DNA from: Mesorhizobium sp.
GTDB taxonomy: Bacteria; Pseudomonadota; Alphaproteobacteria; Rhizobiales; Rhizobiaceae
DNA length: 64,000 bases
Assembly: GCA_004020365.1 (NCBI GenBank)
Contig: SAQR01000017.1
Span: 1-64,000 of the forward strand
Direction: 5' to 3'
Part shown: piece by piece, positions 29,059 through 38,351 of the stretch
Position numbering within the stretch: the stretch's first letter is position 1
Layout of the letters: the number at the start of each line of letters is the position of its first letter
Notes under the pieces: generated by a model
What the model was told of the DNA's origin: nothing
What the model saw: the letters and a program-made list of their open reading frames with translations, nothing else
Databases searched by the model: none
Program-made: the position numbers and the translations under genes

Positions 29059-30453
29059 GTGAAACTCGCGCGTGTAGCCCTGATTGCCGCGGCTTTTGTA
29101 GCCGCTGTGGCTGTTTGTTCTTCTTCCGCAACCGGAGAAGCAAACGGCCAGGAGAGGACTGCGCTGCGCATCGAGATAGACGGCGCCATCGGTCCGGCTA
29201 GCGCCATGCAGTTCGAGGAAGCGCTGGCGGTGGCCGCAGAACGGAACGCCGAGGTTTTCATCCTGCAGATGGACACGCCGGGCGGGTTGGTCACCAGCAT
29301 GCGTGAGATCATCGCCGACATCCTCGCCTCGCCGGTTCCCGTCATCGGCTATGTCGCGCCCGCCGGCGGGCATGCGGCGAGCGCCGGAACCTACATCCTC
29401 TACGCAACCCATGTGGCGGCGATGGCGCCCGGCACCAATGTGGGCGCGGCAACGCCCATCGAGATGGGCGGGCCGCTGCCATCCTTTCCCGGCGACGACA
29501 AGAACAATGGCCGGGAAGCCGGCAAGGACCCGAAGGATCCACCAGCGGGCAATGCGATGATCGCCAAGGCGACGAACGACGCGGTTGCCTTGATCCGCAG
29601 CCTGGCCGAACTGCGCGGGCGCAATGCCGATTGGGGTGAAAAGGCGGTGCGCGAGGCGGCCAGCCTGTCGGCCAGCGCGGCACTGCAGGAAAATGTCGTC
29701 GACTTCGTCGCCCGCGACACGACCGAACTGCTTCAGCTGGCCGACGGCCGGACGGTCGAGATCTCCGGCAGGAAAAAGGTGCTGGCGACCAAAGGGCTGC
29801 CGGTTGAAACGCTGGAGCCTGGCTGGCTCATCCGGCTTCTCGCCGTCATCACCGACCCGAACATCGCCGTCATCCTGATGCTGATCGGCGTTTATGGCCT
29901 CGTCTTCGAGTTCACCAGCCCGGGCGCTGTCGCGCCAGGCGTGATCGGCACGATCTGCCTGCTGCTCGGGCTCTATGCGCTCAATCTCCTGCCGATCAGC
30001 TATGCCGGCCTTGCCTTGATGCTGCTTGGCATCATCTTCCTCGTCGTCGAGGTCTTTAATCCCACAGTGGTGCTTGGGCTGGGAGGCGTGGCTGCGTTTC
30101 TGCTGGGCGCTGCCATGCTGCTCAGGATCGAAGGTCCCGGCTTCGAGATGTCGTGGGCCGTCATCGGCACCGCTGCCATCCTGACGCTCGGCCTGGCGCT
30201 GCTGACCGGCAGCTATCTGTGGGCGGCGCGCAAGAACGTTCCGCGTGTCGGCGCCCAGGCCATGCAAGGGCTGCCGGCCAAGGTCCTCGACTGGGAGGGC
30301 AGCGAGGGCCACGTGCTGGCCCGGGGTGAGCGCTGGCGGGCGAAAGCCGACGAACCCATTGCAGTGGGCGACAGCGTCGAGGTGGCTGATGTCAGGGGTC
30401 TCGTGCTGACGATACGGCGCCGCAATGCGCGAAGCGATGGAGCAAGGCAATGA
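29059..30453 (+). CDS. nfeD: NfeD-like membrane serine protease (ClpP class)
   Basis: This 464-residue protein has a signal sequence ([20 protein letters not shown]), a ClpP-type protease domain, four or five membrane helices and a C-terminal OB-fold NfeD domain ([20 protein letters not shown]). The catalytic serine is Ser108 in [10 protein letters not shown] and the lysine is Lys195 in WGEKAV. This matches the STOPP proteases that cleave stomatin. The next gene, a slipin, overlaps by four bases, so the two form the classical protease-stomatin operon. GTG at 29059 is 8 bases from GGGAG; an upstream TTG at 29053 is too close to it. Confidence 0.92.
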   Translation: MKLARVALIAAAFVAAVAVCSSSATGEANGQERTALRIEIDGAIGPASAMQFEEALAVAAERNAEVFILQMDTPGGLVTSMREIIADILASPVPVIGYVAPAGGHAASAGTYILYATHVAAMAPGTNVGAATPIEMGGPLPSFPGDDKNNGREAGKDPKDPPAGNAMIAKATNDAVALIRSLAELRGRNADWGEKAVREAASLSASAALQENVVDFVARDTTELLQLADGRTVEISGRKKVLATKGLPVETLEPGWLIRLLAVITDPNIAVILMLIGVYGLVFEFTSPGAVAPGVIGTICLLLGLYALNLLPISYAGLALMLLGIIFLVVEVFNPTVVLGLGGVAAFLLGAAMLLRIEGPGFEMSWAVIGTAAILTLGLALLTGSYLWAARKNVPRVGAQAMQGLPAKVLDWEGSEGHVLARGERWRAKADEPIAVGDSVEVADVRGLVLTIRRRNARSDGARQ

Positions 30454-31214
30454 TCATCGGTTACGTGGCCTATCTGGTAGCAGCGCTGGTCGTGGTCATG
30501 TTCCTGTCCGCGGCCATTCGCATCCTGAGGGAATATCAGCGCGGTGTGGTCTTCACGCTCGGCCGCTTCACCGGGGTCAAGGGGCCCGGCCTGATCATCC
30601 TCATCCCCTTCGTGCAGCAGATGGTGAAGGTCGACCTGCGAGTGGTGGTCCAGGACGTGCCGCCGCAGGACGTGATCTCGCGCGACAACGTCTCGGTGAA
30701 GGTCAACGCGGTGCTGTATTTTCGTATCGTCGACGCCGAGCGGGCGGTGATCCAGGTCGAGGACTTCATGACCGCCACCAACCAGCTGGCACAGACCACG
30801 TTGCGCTCGGTGCTCGGCAAGCATGAGCTCGATGAAATGCTGGCCGAGCGTGACAAGCTCAACAGCGATATCCAGGAGATCCTCGATCAGCGGACCGATG
30901 CCTGGGGCATCAAGGTCTCCGATGTCGAGATCAAGCATGTCGACCTCAATGAGAACATGGTCCGCGCCATCGCCAAGCAGGCCGAGGCCGAACGGCTGCG
31001 GCGTGCGAAAGTGATCAATGCCGACGGCGAACAGCAGGCGGCGGCAAAACTCGTCGAGGCCGGCAAGATGCTGTCCGAGACACCGCAGGCCATGCAGCTG
31101 CGCTATTTCGAGGCGCTCCATGACATCGCCGGTGAGCGCTCGTCGACGGTCGTGTTTCCGGTGCCGATGGACCTGCTCGGTCATTTCATCAAGCCGCCCG
31201 GCGAGGAGAAGTGA
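30450..31214 (+). CDS. Slipin/stomatin-like SPFH protein
   Basis: This 254-residue protein has one N-terminal hydrophobic helix ([20 protein letters not shown]) and an SPFH domain ([39 protein letters not shown]). A coiled-coil-like Glu/Arg-rich region and an MQLRYFEAL tail follow. Slipins scaffold membrane microdomains and are substrates or partners of NfeD proteases. The start codon overlaps the stop of the protease gene as ATGA, so translation is coupled. Length and domain order are normal for p-stomatins. It faces a convergent AraC gene 26 bases downstream. Confidence 0.93.
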   Translation: MIIGYVAYLVAALVVVMFLSAAIRILREYQRGVVFTLGRFTGVKGPGLIILIPFVQQMVKVDLRVVVQDVPPQDVISRDNVSVKVNAVLYFRIVDAERAVIQVEDFMTATNQLAQTTLRSVLGKHELDEMLAERDKLNSDIQEILDQRTDAWGIKVSDVEIKHVDLNENMVRAIAKQAEAERLRRAKVINADGEQQAAAKLVEAGKMLSETPQAMQLRYFEALHDIAGERSSTVVFPVPMDLLGHFIKPPGEEK

Positions 31215-31240
31215 GTTCACGATGGGCCGGCGTCCAGCTT

Positions 31241-32284
31241 CTACCTGGCGCTGGTTGGCGTATAGCCGAAGCGCCGACGAAAGCAGCGATTGAAGTACGA
31301 GACGTCGCTGAATCCGCTTGCCATGGCAATTTCGCTGACCCGCATGCCGTCGTTGCCTCGCTGCGAGAGCATCCTGTGTGCTCTGTGCAAGCGCCGTTCG
31401 AGCACGCGCTCGGCAAAGCTGATACCGGTTTCCTGAAGGAGATCATGGACATAGCGGGCCGACAGGCCGAGTTCTCCCGCCACCCGCTGCGCCGAGATTT
31501 GAGGGTTGGCAAAATTGTCCGCGATCTTCGCCAAAACAGCTTGCAACCTGGCTGCTCGCAGGCCGCGCAAGCCGGCCAATTCAGCCGCCTCACCCTTTGC
31601 TCCGGTCGCCAGGCCGATCAGATCGACGATGGTTTCCGTGGCATGGGTTATCAGTTCCGGGGCAATGAGAGGTTCGCCGGTTTCAAGAAACCGGCAGTAA
31701 CGCCTGAGCAGCCCGAGGGCCTCGTTCTTACCATCGATCTTCAACCCTAATCTGTCGTCGATGCGGGGGAAGGCATGCGCGAGGATGGCACGCGGGATCA
31801 CCACGTTCATCCACGCGTTCTTGTCGCTGCCCCTCATTTTTAGAGGCTCTGCCGCTGTGACCAGGGCCGCTTCTCCCTGGCCGACATCATAGTCACGGCC
31901 GACCTGGGCTCCGGCCAATACGGTGTCGGCCTTGTTGATCAGCAGGAGGTAGCCATCATTGTCGTCGTCGGCGATGTTGTTCGCCTTCCTCGTCGCATGC
32001 TTGATCGTTCCCGACATCTGGCCAAGAACCACCGGTCCGATCGCCGAGGCTTCGATCGTCGCCTCGAAAGGCAGGTTTTCGGATATGCCGTATTCGACCG
32101 ACCATATCTCCGCGACATGGATGTCCTGCCAGAGGGAAAACCGATCATTTTCGCTAAGATGCGAGGGCAATTGAGCCGATGAAAACACCGTCTTTTGCGA
32201 CAATGCGGCACTCCGATAAATACCTGCAATTTCAAAAAAAATATCGAACGCGATGCTTTCCATTCGAGGAATAAACAGCGACAA
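31241..32284 (-). CDS. AraC family regulator
   Basis: This 347-residue regulator has an N-terminal AraC-binding-like domain (SLWQDIHVAEIWSVEYG, LLLINKADTVLAGAQVGRDY) and a C-terminal AraC DNA-binding domain. The latter has SAQRVAGELGLSARYVHDLL and VSEIAMASGFSDVSYFNRCF, ending FGYTPTSAR. It resembles AraC proteins of the FeaR/NitR kind that sense amines or aromatic compounds, but the ligand is not evident. It is divergent from a LuxR-type regulator across 125 bases. It may start at MESIAFDIF (32263) instead; the conserved fold begins well inside either choice. Confidence 0.87.
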   Translation of the reverse strand: MSLFIPRMESIAFDIFFEIAGIYRSAALSQKTVFSSAQLPSHLSENDRFSLWQDIHVAEIWSVEYGISENLPFEATIEASAIGPVVLGQMSGTIKHATRKANNIADDDNDGYLLLINKADTVLAGAQVGRDYDVGQGEAALVTAAEPLKMRGSDKNAWMNVVIPRAILAHAFPRIDDRLGLKIDGKNEALGLLRRYCRFLETGEPLIAPELITHATETIVDLIGLATGAKGEAAELAGLRGLRAARLQAVLAKIADNFANPQISAQRVAGELGLSARYVHDLLQETGISFAERVLERRLHRAHRMLSQRGNDGMRVSEIAMASGFSDVSYFNRCFRRRFGYTPTSAR

Positions 32285-32409
32285 ATCGCTTGGCGTTCAA
32301 CTGATCGAATTGAACCCTTAATCGAGCTCAACCACGCGTGGCGTCACCCAAAAGTATGACGCCGCGAAAATCCTCCGATGCGAGATCGGGAATGTAAGCG
32401 ACAGGAGGC

Positions 32410-33555
32410 GTGGTGAGGCTGAGCAGCGAAGCACTGAGTTCGATTATCGGTGATATCTATGATTGCGTTTTGAATCCGGAAGGCTGGCCTGATGTATTGA
32501 CCCGGATCACAAAGGCCGTCGACGCGGCCTACACCACCATCGCGCTTGCCAGCACCGCCGACAATCATGGCCGCTTCGCGGCTCAATCGCCCTGGGATCC
32601 CGCGCAAATGCGCGCGCTCCAGGAGGACTATGACTTTGATGCAATTCCTGGACTGAAGGCAGCAGTGGTCGGCGACATCGACACGCCGGTTGCGACGCTG
32701 TCGCATATGAGTGAAGCCGAACTCCAGCAAACGCCATTTTTTCAGAATTGGGCCAAACCGCAGGGATTGCGCGAGGCTTGCATCACCAAATTCGTTCATA
32801 CAGCAGACCGGATCGGGCTCATGGGCTGCACCACGCGGGCCGGCAGGGGGACTATATCAGTTGAAGATCAGCGTTTCCTGGCATTGCTGTCGCCGCATCT
32901 GCGTCGTGCTTCGCTGATTGGAGATCTGCTCGATCAGGCCCGCGTGACCGCCAGTCTTTATCGCGAGGCGCTCGATTACCTGGCTGTGCCTATTGTTCTT
33001 ACTGGCGCCAACGGAACAATCCTCCATGCCAATGCGGCTGCCGATCAGATGTTTTGCGTGCAAGGTCCTATCCTTTCCAGGAAAGGCCTGATCCAAGCGC
33101 AGAACCCAATGGTGGCCCGGGCTCTGCTGGAAGCAATCGCCAGTGCCGCGGGCACGGACGCTGCGCTTGGCTCCCGCGGCATAGGGCTGCCGATTTCAGG
33201 CCCCGGTCAGCCGCCCGCCGTCGCCTATGTCTTGCCGTTGAGCAAGGGAACCGCGCGCGCGGTTTTTCGGCCTGCATGCGCCGCCGTCTTCGTGTCGACC
33301 ACGACGTCCTCTTCGCCACTCCCGGAGGCCGTTGTCACAACGCTGTTTGACCTTACTCCCGCAGAGGCGCGTGTGCTTCTGCGGGTCGGCAGCGGATTGA
33401 CTGCGTCCAAGACCGCATTATCCCTCGGTATCGGTGAAAATACTTTGAAGACCCACCTCAACCGCATCTTCGCCAAAACCGGCACGAGGCGCCAAGCGGA
33501 TCTCGTTAAACTCATTTCCGACATAGGCACGCCCCTCGCGCCTGCCGGATCATAA
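32410..33555 (+). CDS. LuxR-type helix-turn-helix regulator
   Basis: This 381-residue regulator has a C-terminal LuxR/FixJ-type DNA-binding domain (LTPAEARVLLRVGSGLTASK, IGENTLKTHLNRIFAKTGTR). Residues 190-240 fit a PAS-like sensor (LAVPIVLTGANGTILHANAA), and the N-terminal 180 residues form an uncharacterised domain. There is no phosphoacceptor receiver domain, so it probably responds to a ligand. GTG codons at 32410 and 32413 follow AGGAGG closely; the second is better spaced. It faces the AraC gene head to head, suggesting cross-regulation, which is an inference. Confidence 0.85.
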   Translation: MVRLSSEALSSIIGDIYDCVLNPEGWPDVLTRITKAVDAAYTTIALASTADNHGRFAAQSPWDPAQMRALQEDYDFDAIPGLKAAVVGDIDTPVATLSHMSEAELQQTPFFQNWAKPQGLREACITKFVHTADRIGLMGCTTRAGRGTISVEDQRFLALLSPHLRRASLIGDLLDQARVTASLYREALDYLAVPIVLTGANGTILHANAAADQMFCVQGPILSRKGLIQAQNPMVARALLEAIASAAGTDAALGSRGIGLPISGPGQPPAVAYVLPLSKGTARAVFRPACAAVFVSTTTSSSPLPEAVVTTLFDLTPAEARVLLRVGSGLTASKTALSLGIGENTLKTHLNRIFAKTGTRRQADLVKLISDIGTPLAPAGS

Positions 33556-33857
33556 TGGCGAGCGCGCTGAAGATGCCAATCCCCTCGCGGGAGATCAGCA
33601 GCTTCTACGTCTATTCTCCTAAATCAGCTTCTCCAGCGTCATCGGCAGGTCGCGCACCGTCGACGCGCGGGTCGACTGAGGCCGAACTGCCACACTGACC
33701 GGGAAAGTGCTGCGGTGCGCTCCAGGACAATTCGAGTGCGGTCCTGCCCAAGACGCGGCCGGCGGACAATGCAACACCGGCGTCTCCACAACAGCTGGAT
33801 CTCCGCGGAGCTTTTCCGCGGCGGGGAACGCAACATTTTTGGGGCAGCAAACAAACA
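33556..33857. other. Intergenic stretch upstream of the outer-membrane protein
   Basis: About 300 bases between the LuxR stop and the porin-like start. On the minus strand a short tail reading VRDLPMTLEKLI ends at 33619. It resembles the C-terminus of a lost gene, but no parent family could be identified. The segment near 33790-33857 must contain the promoter of the downstream gene. Confidence 0.4.
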
Positions 33858-34562
33858 ATGAAAACGATTCTTCTCGCTACAGCCTTCATTCTCGCGCCTG
33901 TCGGCATGGCGTCGGCGGCGGACATCAATGAGGTTTTGCCTGTTGACGCCGCCTATAGCTGGTCCGGCCTTTATGCGGGCGTTCACGTCGGTTACGCAGC
34001 CGGAGACTCCGATTTTTTCATCGCCAGCGGCGGCCTCGGTGGAGGCCCCGACGTTCAAAGTGCCATCGATCCGGACGGCTTTATTGGCGGCATCCATGTC
34101 GGCTTCAATCAAGAAATGGCGAGCCGCTTCGTGCTCGGTGCCGAGGCCGACATTGCGTACAATGACGTAGATGGACTGACGGGCCCCACCGATGGCGGAG
34201 GCGTCACCACATTGGTCAAGAGCGATGTCGAGTGGTCGGGTTCGGTGCGGCTGCGGGCCGGCTATGCTTTCGATCGGACTCTGCCTTACATCACTGCAGG
34301 CGTGGCCGCGGCCAAATATAGAGTGAAGCTGGTCAGCACTAGTGGCAGCGCTGAACTACCACTCCACGACGAAACCCATATTGGCTGGACGGTTGGAGCC
34401 GGCGTCGAGCACGCCTTTACCGACAAGTGGCTCGCCAGGGTCGAGTATCGCTACTCCGACTTCGGCAGCCAGGACCTCTCGGTACTAGCTGATCTTCCCA
34501 CGGCAGCGGACGTCGATCTCCAGACGCACGATATCAGGGTCGGCCTTAGCTACAAGTTCTGA
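33858..34562 (+). CDS. Omp25/Omp31-type outer-membrane beta-barrel protein
   Basis: This 234-residue protein starts with a signal peptide (TILLATAFILAPVGMASAAD). It continues as an eight-stranded barrel with alternating aromatic strands: WSGLYAGVHVGYAAGDSDFF, VEWSGSVRLRAGYAFDRTLP, HIGWTVGAGVEHAFTDKWLA and VEYRYSDFGSQDL. It ends with the aromatic C-terminal strand VGLSYKF, recognised by the BAM complex. Proteins of this family are abundant in rhizobial and Brucella outer membranes and give stability or adhesion. A hairpin follows the stop codon. Confidence 0.93.
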   Translation: MKTILLATAFILAPVGMASAADINEVLPVDAAYSWSGLYAGVHVGYAAGDSDFFIASGGLGGGPDVQSAIDPDGFIGGIHVGFNQEMASRFVLGAEADIAYNDVDGLTGPTDGGGVTTLVKSDVEWSGSVRLRAGYAFDRTLPYITAGVAAAKYRVKLVSTSGSAELPLHDETHIGWTVGAGVEHAFTDKWLARVEYRYSDFGSQDLSVLADLPTAADVDLQTHDIRVGLSYKF

Positions 34563-34580
34563 TCTGCCGGACGGAAAAAA

Positions 34581-34598
34581 CCCGGCCTTTCGGCCGGG
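34581..34598 (+). terminator. Hairpin after the outer-membrane protein gene
   Basis: CCCGGCC and GGCCGGG form a 7-base stem around the loop TTTC, 18 bases after the stop codon. An A-run precedes it but no T-run follows, so intrinsic termination would be weak on the plus strand and better on the minus strand. Confidence 0.5.
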
Positions 34599-34693
34599 GC
34601 TTCGGCAAACTTGCTTTTGCGCTGTCGTGGTGAGCGCGTGGCTTAACGCTGGGGATCGGCGAAGGCAGATGAGAGCGCAATCTCCCCCCAAGT

Positions 34694-34843
34694 GGGGGAG
34701 ATGCCCGGCAGGGCAGAGGGGGGCGCTGTCCCGCCGGCCCCTCCAGCCAATCGCAGTCGCACCAAGCCAGTTCTCGGCCGCCAGGTTAAGTCAAAGGTTG
34801 GCGATCCTTCGCGCCCCCCTCTGGCCTGCCGGCCATCTCCCCC
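34694..34843. repeat. Long inverted repeat, RIME-like element
   Basis: Two 33-base arms, 34694-34726 and 34811-34843, are reverse complements with two mismatches. They contain the GCCGGCAGG core shared with the elements near 1700 and 27150. An 84-base spacer separates them. The element occupies most of the gap before the next gene and is bounded by further GGGGAGAT motifs up to about 34857. Confidence 0.8.
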
Positions 34844-35009
34844 ACGAGCGGGGAGATCGGCAGGTCCGCCGTTGCGCGTCTCTCCCCGTTTGTCGGCCGA
34901 ACAGGGCTAACGGAAAAATCAGACATTCATGGCAATGTTAAACCCGCCTGCCCGAATGAAGGTCGGGCGACGGCTGGGTGCTGGCCCATCGAGAAGAAAA
35001 GGATTGCGC

Positions 35010-35540
35010 ATGTCATCCTTGCTCAACACAGAACATTCATCGCTTAAGCGCAGTCTGATCATGCTGGCAGTCCTGGCGCTTGGCATCCTGCCGGCTAAGG
35101 CGTTGGAGCCCGTTGATCTCCCGGAATCGCCAGACACTGTGGCCTTCAATGTTCAGAACAACGGCAAGTCGGCCCCGGTCACGTTGCGACAGCTGGAAAA
35201 GCTTGGTCTCTACCGGGTCACCACCGCAAGTCCATTTGAAAAGGGGCAGCTTACATTTGAAGGCGTCCTGTTCCGCGACGTGCTCAAGCTCGTTGGATTG
35301 GAAGGCGAGGATTCCGTTGTCCTGCGGGCGGTGGACGAATATGTGCAGACAATTCCGCGCCAGGATTGGACGGAAGGTCCTCTCCTGCTTGCCACCCGCC
35401 AGAACGGAAAATTGCTGACCCGGCGCACGCAAGGTCCGACCCGGCTGGTCTATCCGCTCAACGACCACCCGACCTTCGATACGCCAGTCCACAAACCACG
35501 CTGGGTCTGGCTGATCAAGACGCTCGAGCCCGGCGGCTGA
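35010..35540 (+). CDS. Periplasmic SUOX-fold (molybdopterin-binding-like) protein
   Basis: This 176-residue protein has a signal peptide (LIMLAVLALGILPAKALE). It is followed by a small domain resembling the oxidoreductase molybdopterin-binding fold (LRQLEKLGLYRVTTASPFEK, FEGVLFRDVLKLVGLEGEDS, RLVYPLNDHPTF). The Mo-ligating cysteine of true sulfite oxidases is absent, so catalysis is unlikely. The next gene, a membrane GGDEF-EAL protein, starts 12 bases later, so the pair probably acts as periplasmic sensor plus signalling output. That role is an inference. The start is taken at MSSLLNTEHS; an upstream ATG at 34929 would hide the signal peptide. Confidence 0.75.
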   Translation: MSSLLNTEHSSLKRSLIMLAVLALGILPAKALEPVDLPESPDTVAFNVQNNGKSAPVTLRQLEKLGLYRVTTASPFEKGQLTFEGVLFRDVLKLVGLEGEDSVVLRAVDEYVQTIPRQDWTEGPLLLATRQNGKLLTRRTQGPTRLVYPLNDHPTFDTPVHKPRWVWLIKTLEPGG

Positions 35541-35552
35541 TCGAGCTCCGGC

Positions 35553-37535
35553 GTGGCTCGAATGGCACGCTTTGGATCGAGAGGCTGGCGCGTTCCCGTC
35601 ACCTACGGGACCGCCATTGCGGCTGCAGCAGCCAGCTCCGCGGTCCTGATCACCGTTTTGTTTCTCAGCCTCAGCAAGATCGAATATTCGTTGCCGCGGT
35701 TCGGCTTTTTCGCCATCCGCGAGTTCCACATTGCAATACGCGATGTAACCCACCTCAAGGACATGACATCGCTCGCCCAAGCCGCCCCCGGCTCTGCAGC
35801 CAGCCTTGAGCAGTTATCGGCGGCGAACGACCTGGTCTACATCCGTTTCAAGCGGATCGACGGCACCGGAACAGCGAGCGAGATTCCCGCCTACGCAAGT
35901 ATCGTTCCGCGTGTCGTTGACGCGGTGACTCGGCTTGATGCCATGATTGCGGCCGGGCCGCCTCTCGACGAAACCATTTTGAAGGAAATGGGGCTGGAAC
36001 TCGAGCATCTCGTGGCGAGGATGAACGACGAATATTACAAATATGGGGATGAGATCAACGTAGATCTCTATTCGGTGGAAAAAAGCCTGAAGAGATTCAA
36101 CTATCAGATTGCATTCGCTCTGGCGGTCTTGTCGCTGCTGGCGATCGGAACTGCCGTATTGCTCACCGGCCGTCGGGAAACGATAAGAAAACTGGAGTTT
36201 CTGGCCTGGCGCGACGCGACGACGGAATTGAAGAACCGTGCCTGGATGTCAGCCAACAGAGACGTGATGCTGGACCGGGCAAGGCTGGCCGGCAAGCAAC
36301 TCCGCCTTTTCCTGATAGATTTGGATCATTTCAAGGGCGTGAACGATACGTTCGGTCATCACGTCGGTGATCTCTTGCTGAAAGCCGTCGCCGAAATCCT
36401 GCAATCGGTCGAACGGTCCGACGAAGTTGTCGCCATCCGTCTGGGCGGCGACGAGTTTGCCGTCATGGCGATCGGGGACCGGCACGCCGCAGCCGATGCT
36501 CTCGGAAATCGGCTTCGCGAGCAATTGAACCGGTTTGCCGAACTCGCTGGCCACCACGTGCGGATGGGAGCCAGTATCGGCATGGCGTGCTTCCCCGAGC
36601 ATGGTTCGGATATTTCCACCCTGTTGCGCAACGCAGACAGCGCTCTTTATGTCGCCAAAGCCGAAGGACGCTCTGGCTTCGTGACGTTCTCGCCTGCAAT
36701 CCTCAATCAGTTCGATATGCAGCTCGGCCAAGAAGCTGGGATCAAGCGTGCGCTTAACTGCGACGAGTTCTTTCTGGTTTGGCAACCGCAGTTCGAGCTG
36801 GCAACCGGCCGCATGATCGGCGCCGAGGCGCTTGTGCGCTGGCGCGACCCCGCTTCGGGAGCGATTCGTCTGCCGATGTCATTCATTCCAATTGCTGAAC
36901 GAAGCGACCTGATACTGGAAGTCGACAAGGTCGTGCTGAGCAAGGCTTGCCTGCAGGCAGCTCGATGGGCGCCTGTTTCTGCTGATGATTTCGTTTGCTC
37001 GGTCAATCTTTCGGGCAAAAGCCTTCAGAACGATGCGTACTTCGCCCACCTTGTTCTGGTGCTGCAACAAACAGGACTGCCGCCGTCGCGCCTGCAACTG
37101 GAGATAACGGAAGGGGTACTTATCCAGAACAGCCGAAACGCCTTGAACATGCTGACGGAAATTCGAAATATCAGCGTCGGTCTGGCACTCGACGATTTTG
37201 GATCCGGCTATTCAAGTTTCGGCTACCTTGCCGATTTCAACCTCGATCGGCTGAAGATCGACCGATCGTTCCTGAGCGGTCTGGAAGCGTCGAAGAAAAA
37301 ACAGAACGTCGTTCGAGGCATTATAGCACTGGCCAATTCCCTCGGCTTGACCGTGCTGGCAGAGGGGGTGGAAAACGAAGCGCAGCTTGATTTCCTGATC
37401 GCCGAGCGTTGTCACAGCGCTCAGGGGTTTTTCCTGTCACAGCCCATCGAAGAAAACCTGCTGACGAACCACCTGGCCGCGAGGCAAGGCAGGATGAGAG
37501 ATACGGACAAGTTCAGGCTGGGCCTTTCTGCGTAG
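35553..37535 (+). CDS. Membrane GGDEF-EAL cyclic-di-GMP protein
   Basis: This 660-residue protein has helix 1 (VTYGTAIAAAAASSAVLITV), a periplasmic sensor of about 150 residues and helix 2 (IAFALAVLSLLAIGTAVLL). A diguanylate cyclase domain follows with an intact GGDEF at residues 298-302. The EAL phosphodiesterase domain has EAL at 425-427, VNLSGKSL, EITEGVLI, DDFGSGYSS and KIDRSFLSGL. Both active sites look complete, so it could make or degrade c-di-GMP depending on the periplasmic signal. The upstream SUOX-fold protein is its likely partner. It starts at GTG 35553 or ATG 35562. Confidence 0.92.
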   Translation: MARMARFGSRGWRVPVTYGTAIAAAAASSAVLITVLFLSLSKIEYSLPRFGFFAIREFHIAIRDVTHLKDMTSLAQAAPGSAASLEQLSAANDLVYIRFKRIDGTGTASEIPAYASIVPRVVDAVTRLDAMIAAGPPLDETILKEMGLELEHLVARMNDEYYKYGDEINVDLYSVEKSLKRFNYQIAFALAVLSLLAIGTAVLLTGRRETIRKLEFLAWRDATTELKNRAWMSANRDVMLDRARLAGKQLRLFLIDLDHFKGVNDTFGHHVGDLLLKAVAEILQSVERSDEVVAIRLGGDEFAVMAIGDRHAAADALGNRLREQLNRFAELAGHHVRMGASIGMACFPEHGSDISTLLRNADSALYVAKAEGRSGFVTFSPAILNQFDMQLGQEAGIKRALNCDEFFLVWQPQFELATGRMIGAEALVRWRDPASGAIRLPMSFIPIAERSDLILEVDKVVLSKACLQAARWAPVSADDFVCSVNLSGKSLQNDAYFAHLVLVLQQTGLPPSRLQLEITEGVLIQNSRNALNMLTEIRNISVGLALDDFGSGYSSFGYLADFNLDRLKIDRSFLSGLEASKKKQNVVRGIIALANSLGLTVLAEGVENEAQLDFLIAERCHSAQGFFLSQPIEENLLTNHLAARQGRMRDTDKFRLGLSA

Positions 37536-37652
37536 AGTATTTGCATAGAGAATGTGGTCCTTGGACTGAGCCTGTATAGGGTCGCTGCCGACCGGCCTGC
37601 AGCCGCCATCTCTGACGTCTGCGATTAGCCGTAAGCTCCCCGTGCCTTCGTC

Positions 37653-37701
37653 ATCCTAGGTCGAAGCAAGGAGCGAAGCGACGCGGCGCAGAACCTAGGA
37701 T
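37653..37701. repeat. Palindrome with CCTAGG arms next to a GIY-YIG remnant
   Basis: ATCCTAGGT at 37653-37661 and ACCTAGGAT at 37693-37701 are exact reverse complements around a 31-base spacer. The spacer itself contains GGAGCGAAGCGACGCGGCG. As I recall, similar palindromes recur in Mesorhizobium genomes. It lies 72 bases upstream of a truncated GIY-YIG nuclease gene. Confidence 0.65.
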
Positions 37702-37773
37702 CCATTCCGTGACATCAGCCGAAGAATGCAGCAGCCCAGAACGACGCTTGTATCCGCAACGTGCCAGCTACCC

Positions 37774-37917
37774 ATGACCGGCTATGCCTACATGACCGCG
37801 AGCCAGAAGCGTGGCACGATCAACATCGGCGTCACCAACGATCTCGGCCGCCGCATGCCGGAGCACACATCCGGCCAGGGCTCACGCTTCACCAGCTGCT
37901 ACGGCGTGCAGCCCTGA
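37774..37917 (+). pseudogene. Truncated GIY-YIG endonuclease gene
   Basis: The reading MTGYAYMTASQKRG, NIGVTNDLGRRMPEHTSG and GSRFTSCYGV matches the first half of small GIY-YIG nucleases of about 90-100 residues. In this group the usual opening is close to GYVYMMASQKRGTIYIGVTN, so the second motif Tyr is replaced by Asn here. The frame ends after YGVQP, before the catalytic Glu region and the C-terminal helices. It is therefore a non-functional remnant. A palindrome lies just upstream. Confidence 0.8.
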
Positions 37918-37937
37918 ATTGCGTCAGATGCGAAGTC

Positions 37938-38204
37938 CTATGCGAATAGGCCGACTGCTCGATCGTAAAAATGGTCGAGAGCGCAGCGCCTGGCGGCAAT
38001 CCGGGCAGCTTCAAGCAATTCCTCGCGACCCGAGGCGCCGTCCTTGTAGGTTGCGATGACCACGCGCGCGATCCTTTCGGCGTCCTCGTTGTCGAGCTCC
38101 GCTTCGCCGGAGCGCAAAGTTTCCCGAACCACACCCCTCAAGAGATCCAGTTCAATGGTTGAAAAGACGCCCATATAGGGCGCGGATGTGCACTCCACGG
38201 CCAT
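37938..38204 (-). CDS. Small hypothetical protein
   Basis: This 88-residue protein (MAVECTSAPYMGVFSTIELD start) looks helical. It has a regular amphipathic pattern (LRGVVRETLRSGEAELDNED, ERIARVVIATYKDGASG) and ends DHFYDRAVGLFA. There is no signal peptide, membrane helix or metal motif. Composition and regularity support a real gene of the kind common in rhizobia. A longer frame from 38237 adds MFDIVTVGGIQ, which is possible. No function can be proposed. Confidence 0.6.
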   Translation of the reverse strand: MAVECTSAPYMGVFSTIELDLLRGVVRETLRSGEAELDNEDAERIARVVIATYKDGASGREELLEAARIAARRCALDHFYDRAVGLFA

Positions 38205-38351
38205 CTGAATTCCTCCCACTGTCACGATATCAAACACGCGACAGATTACAACTAAAGTATTAGGCGAGCGCGCGTTTTGGGGTCGCCCGTAGGCGTTGAA
38301 ACGGAATGGTATTAGTCTGCGCGTTCGGGGCTTCAGGGACGCGGCAAAAGA

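Noticed and set aside
28966-30450. Minus-strand frame of 494 codons
   Set aside because: It is antisense to the NfeD gene, which has intact catalytic residues.
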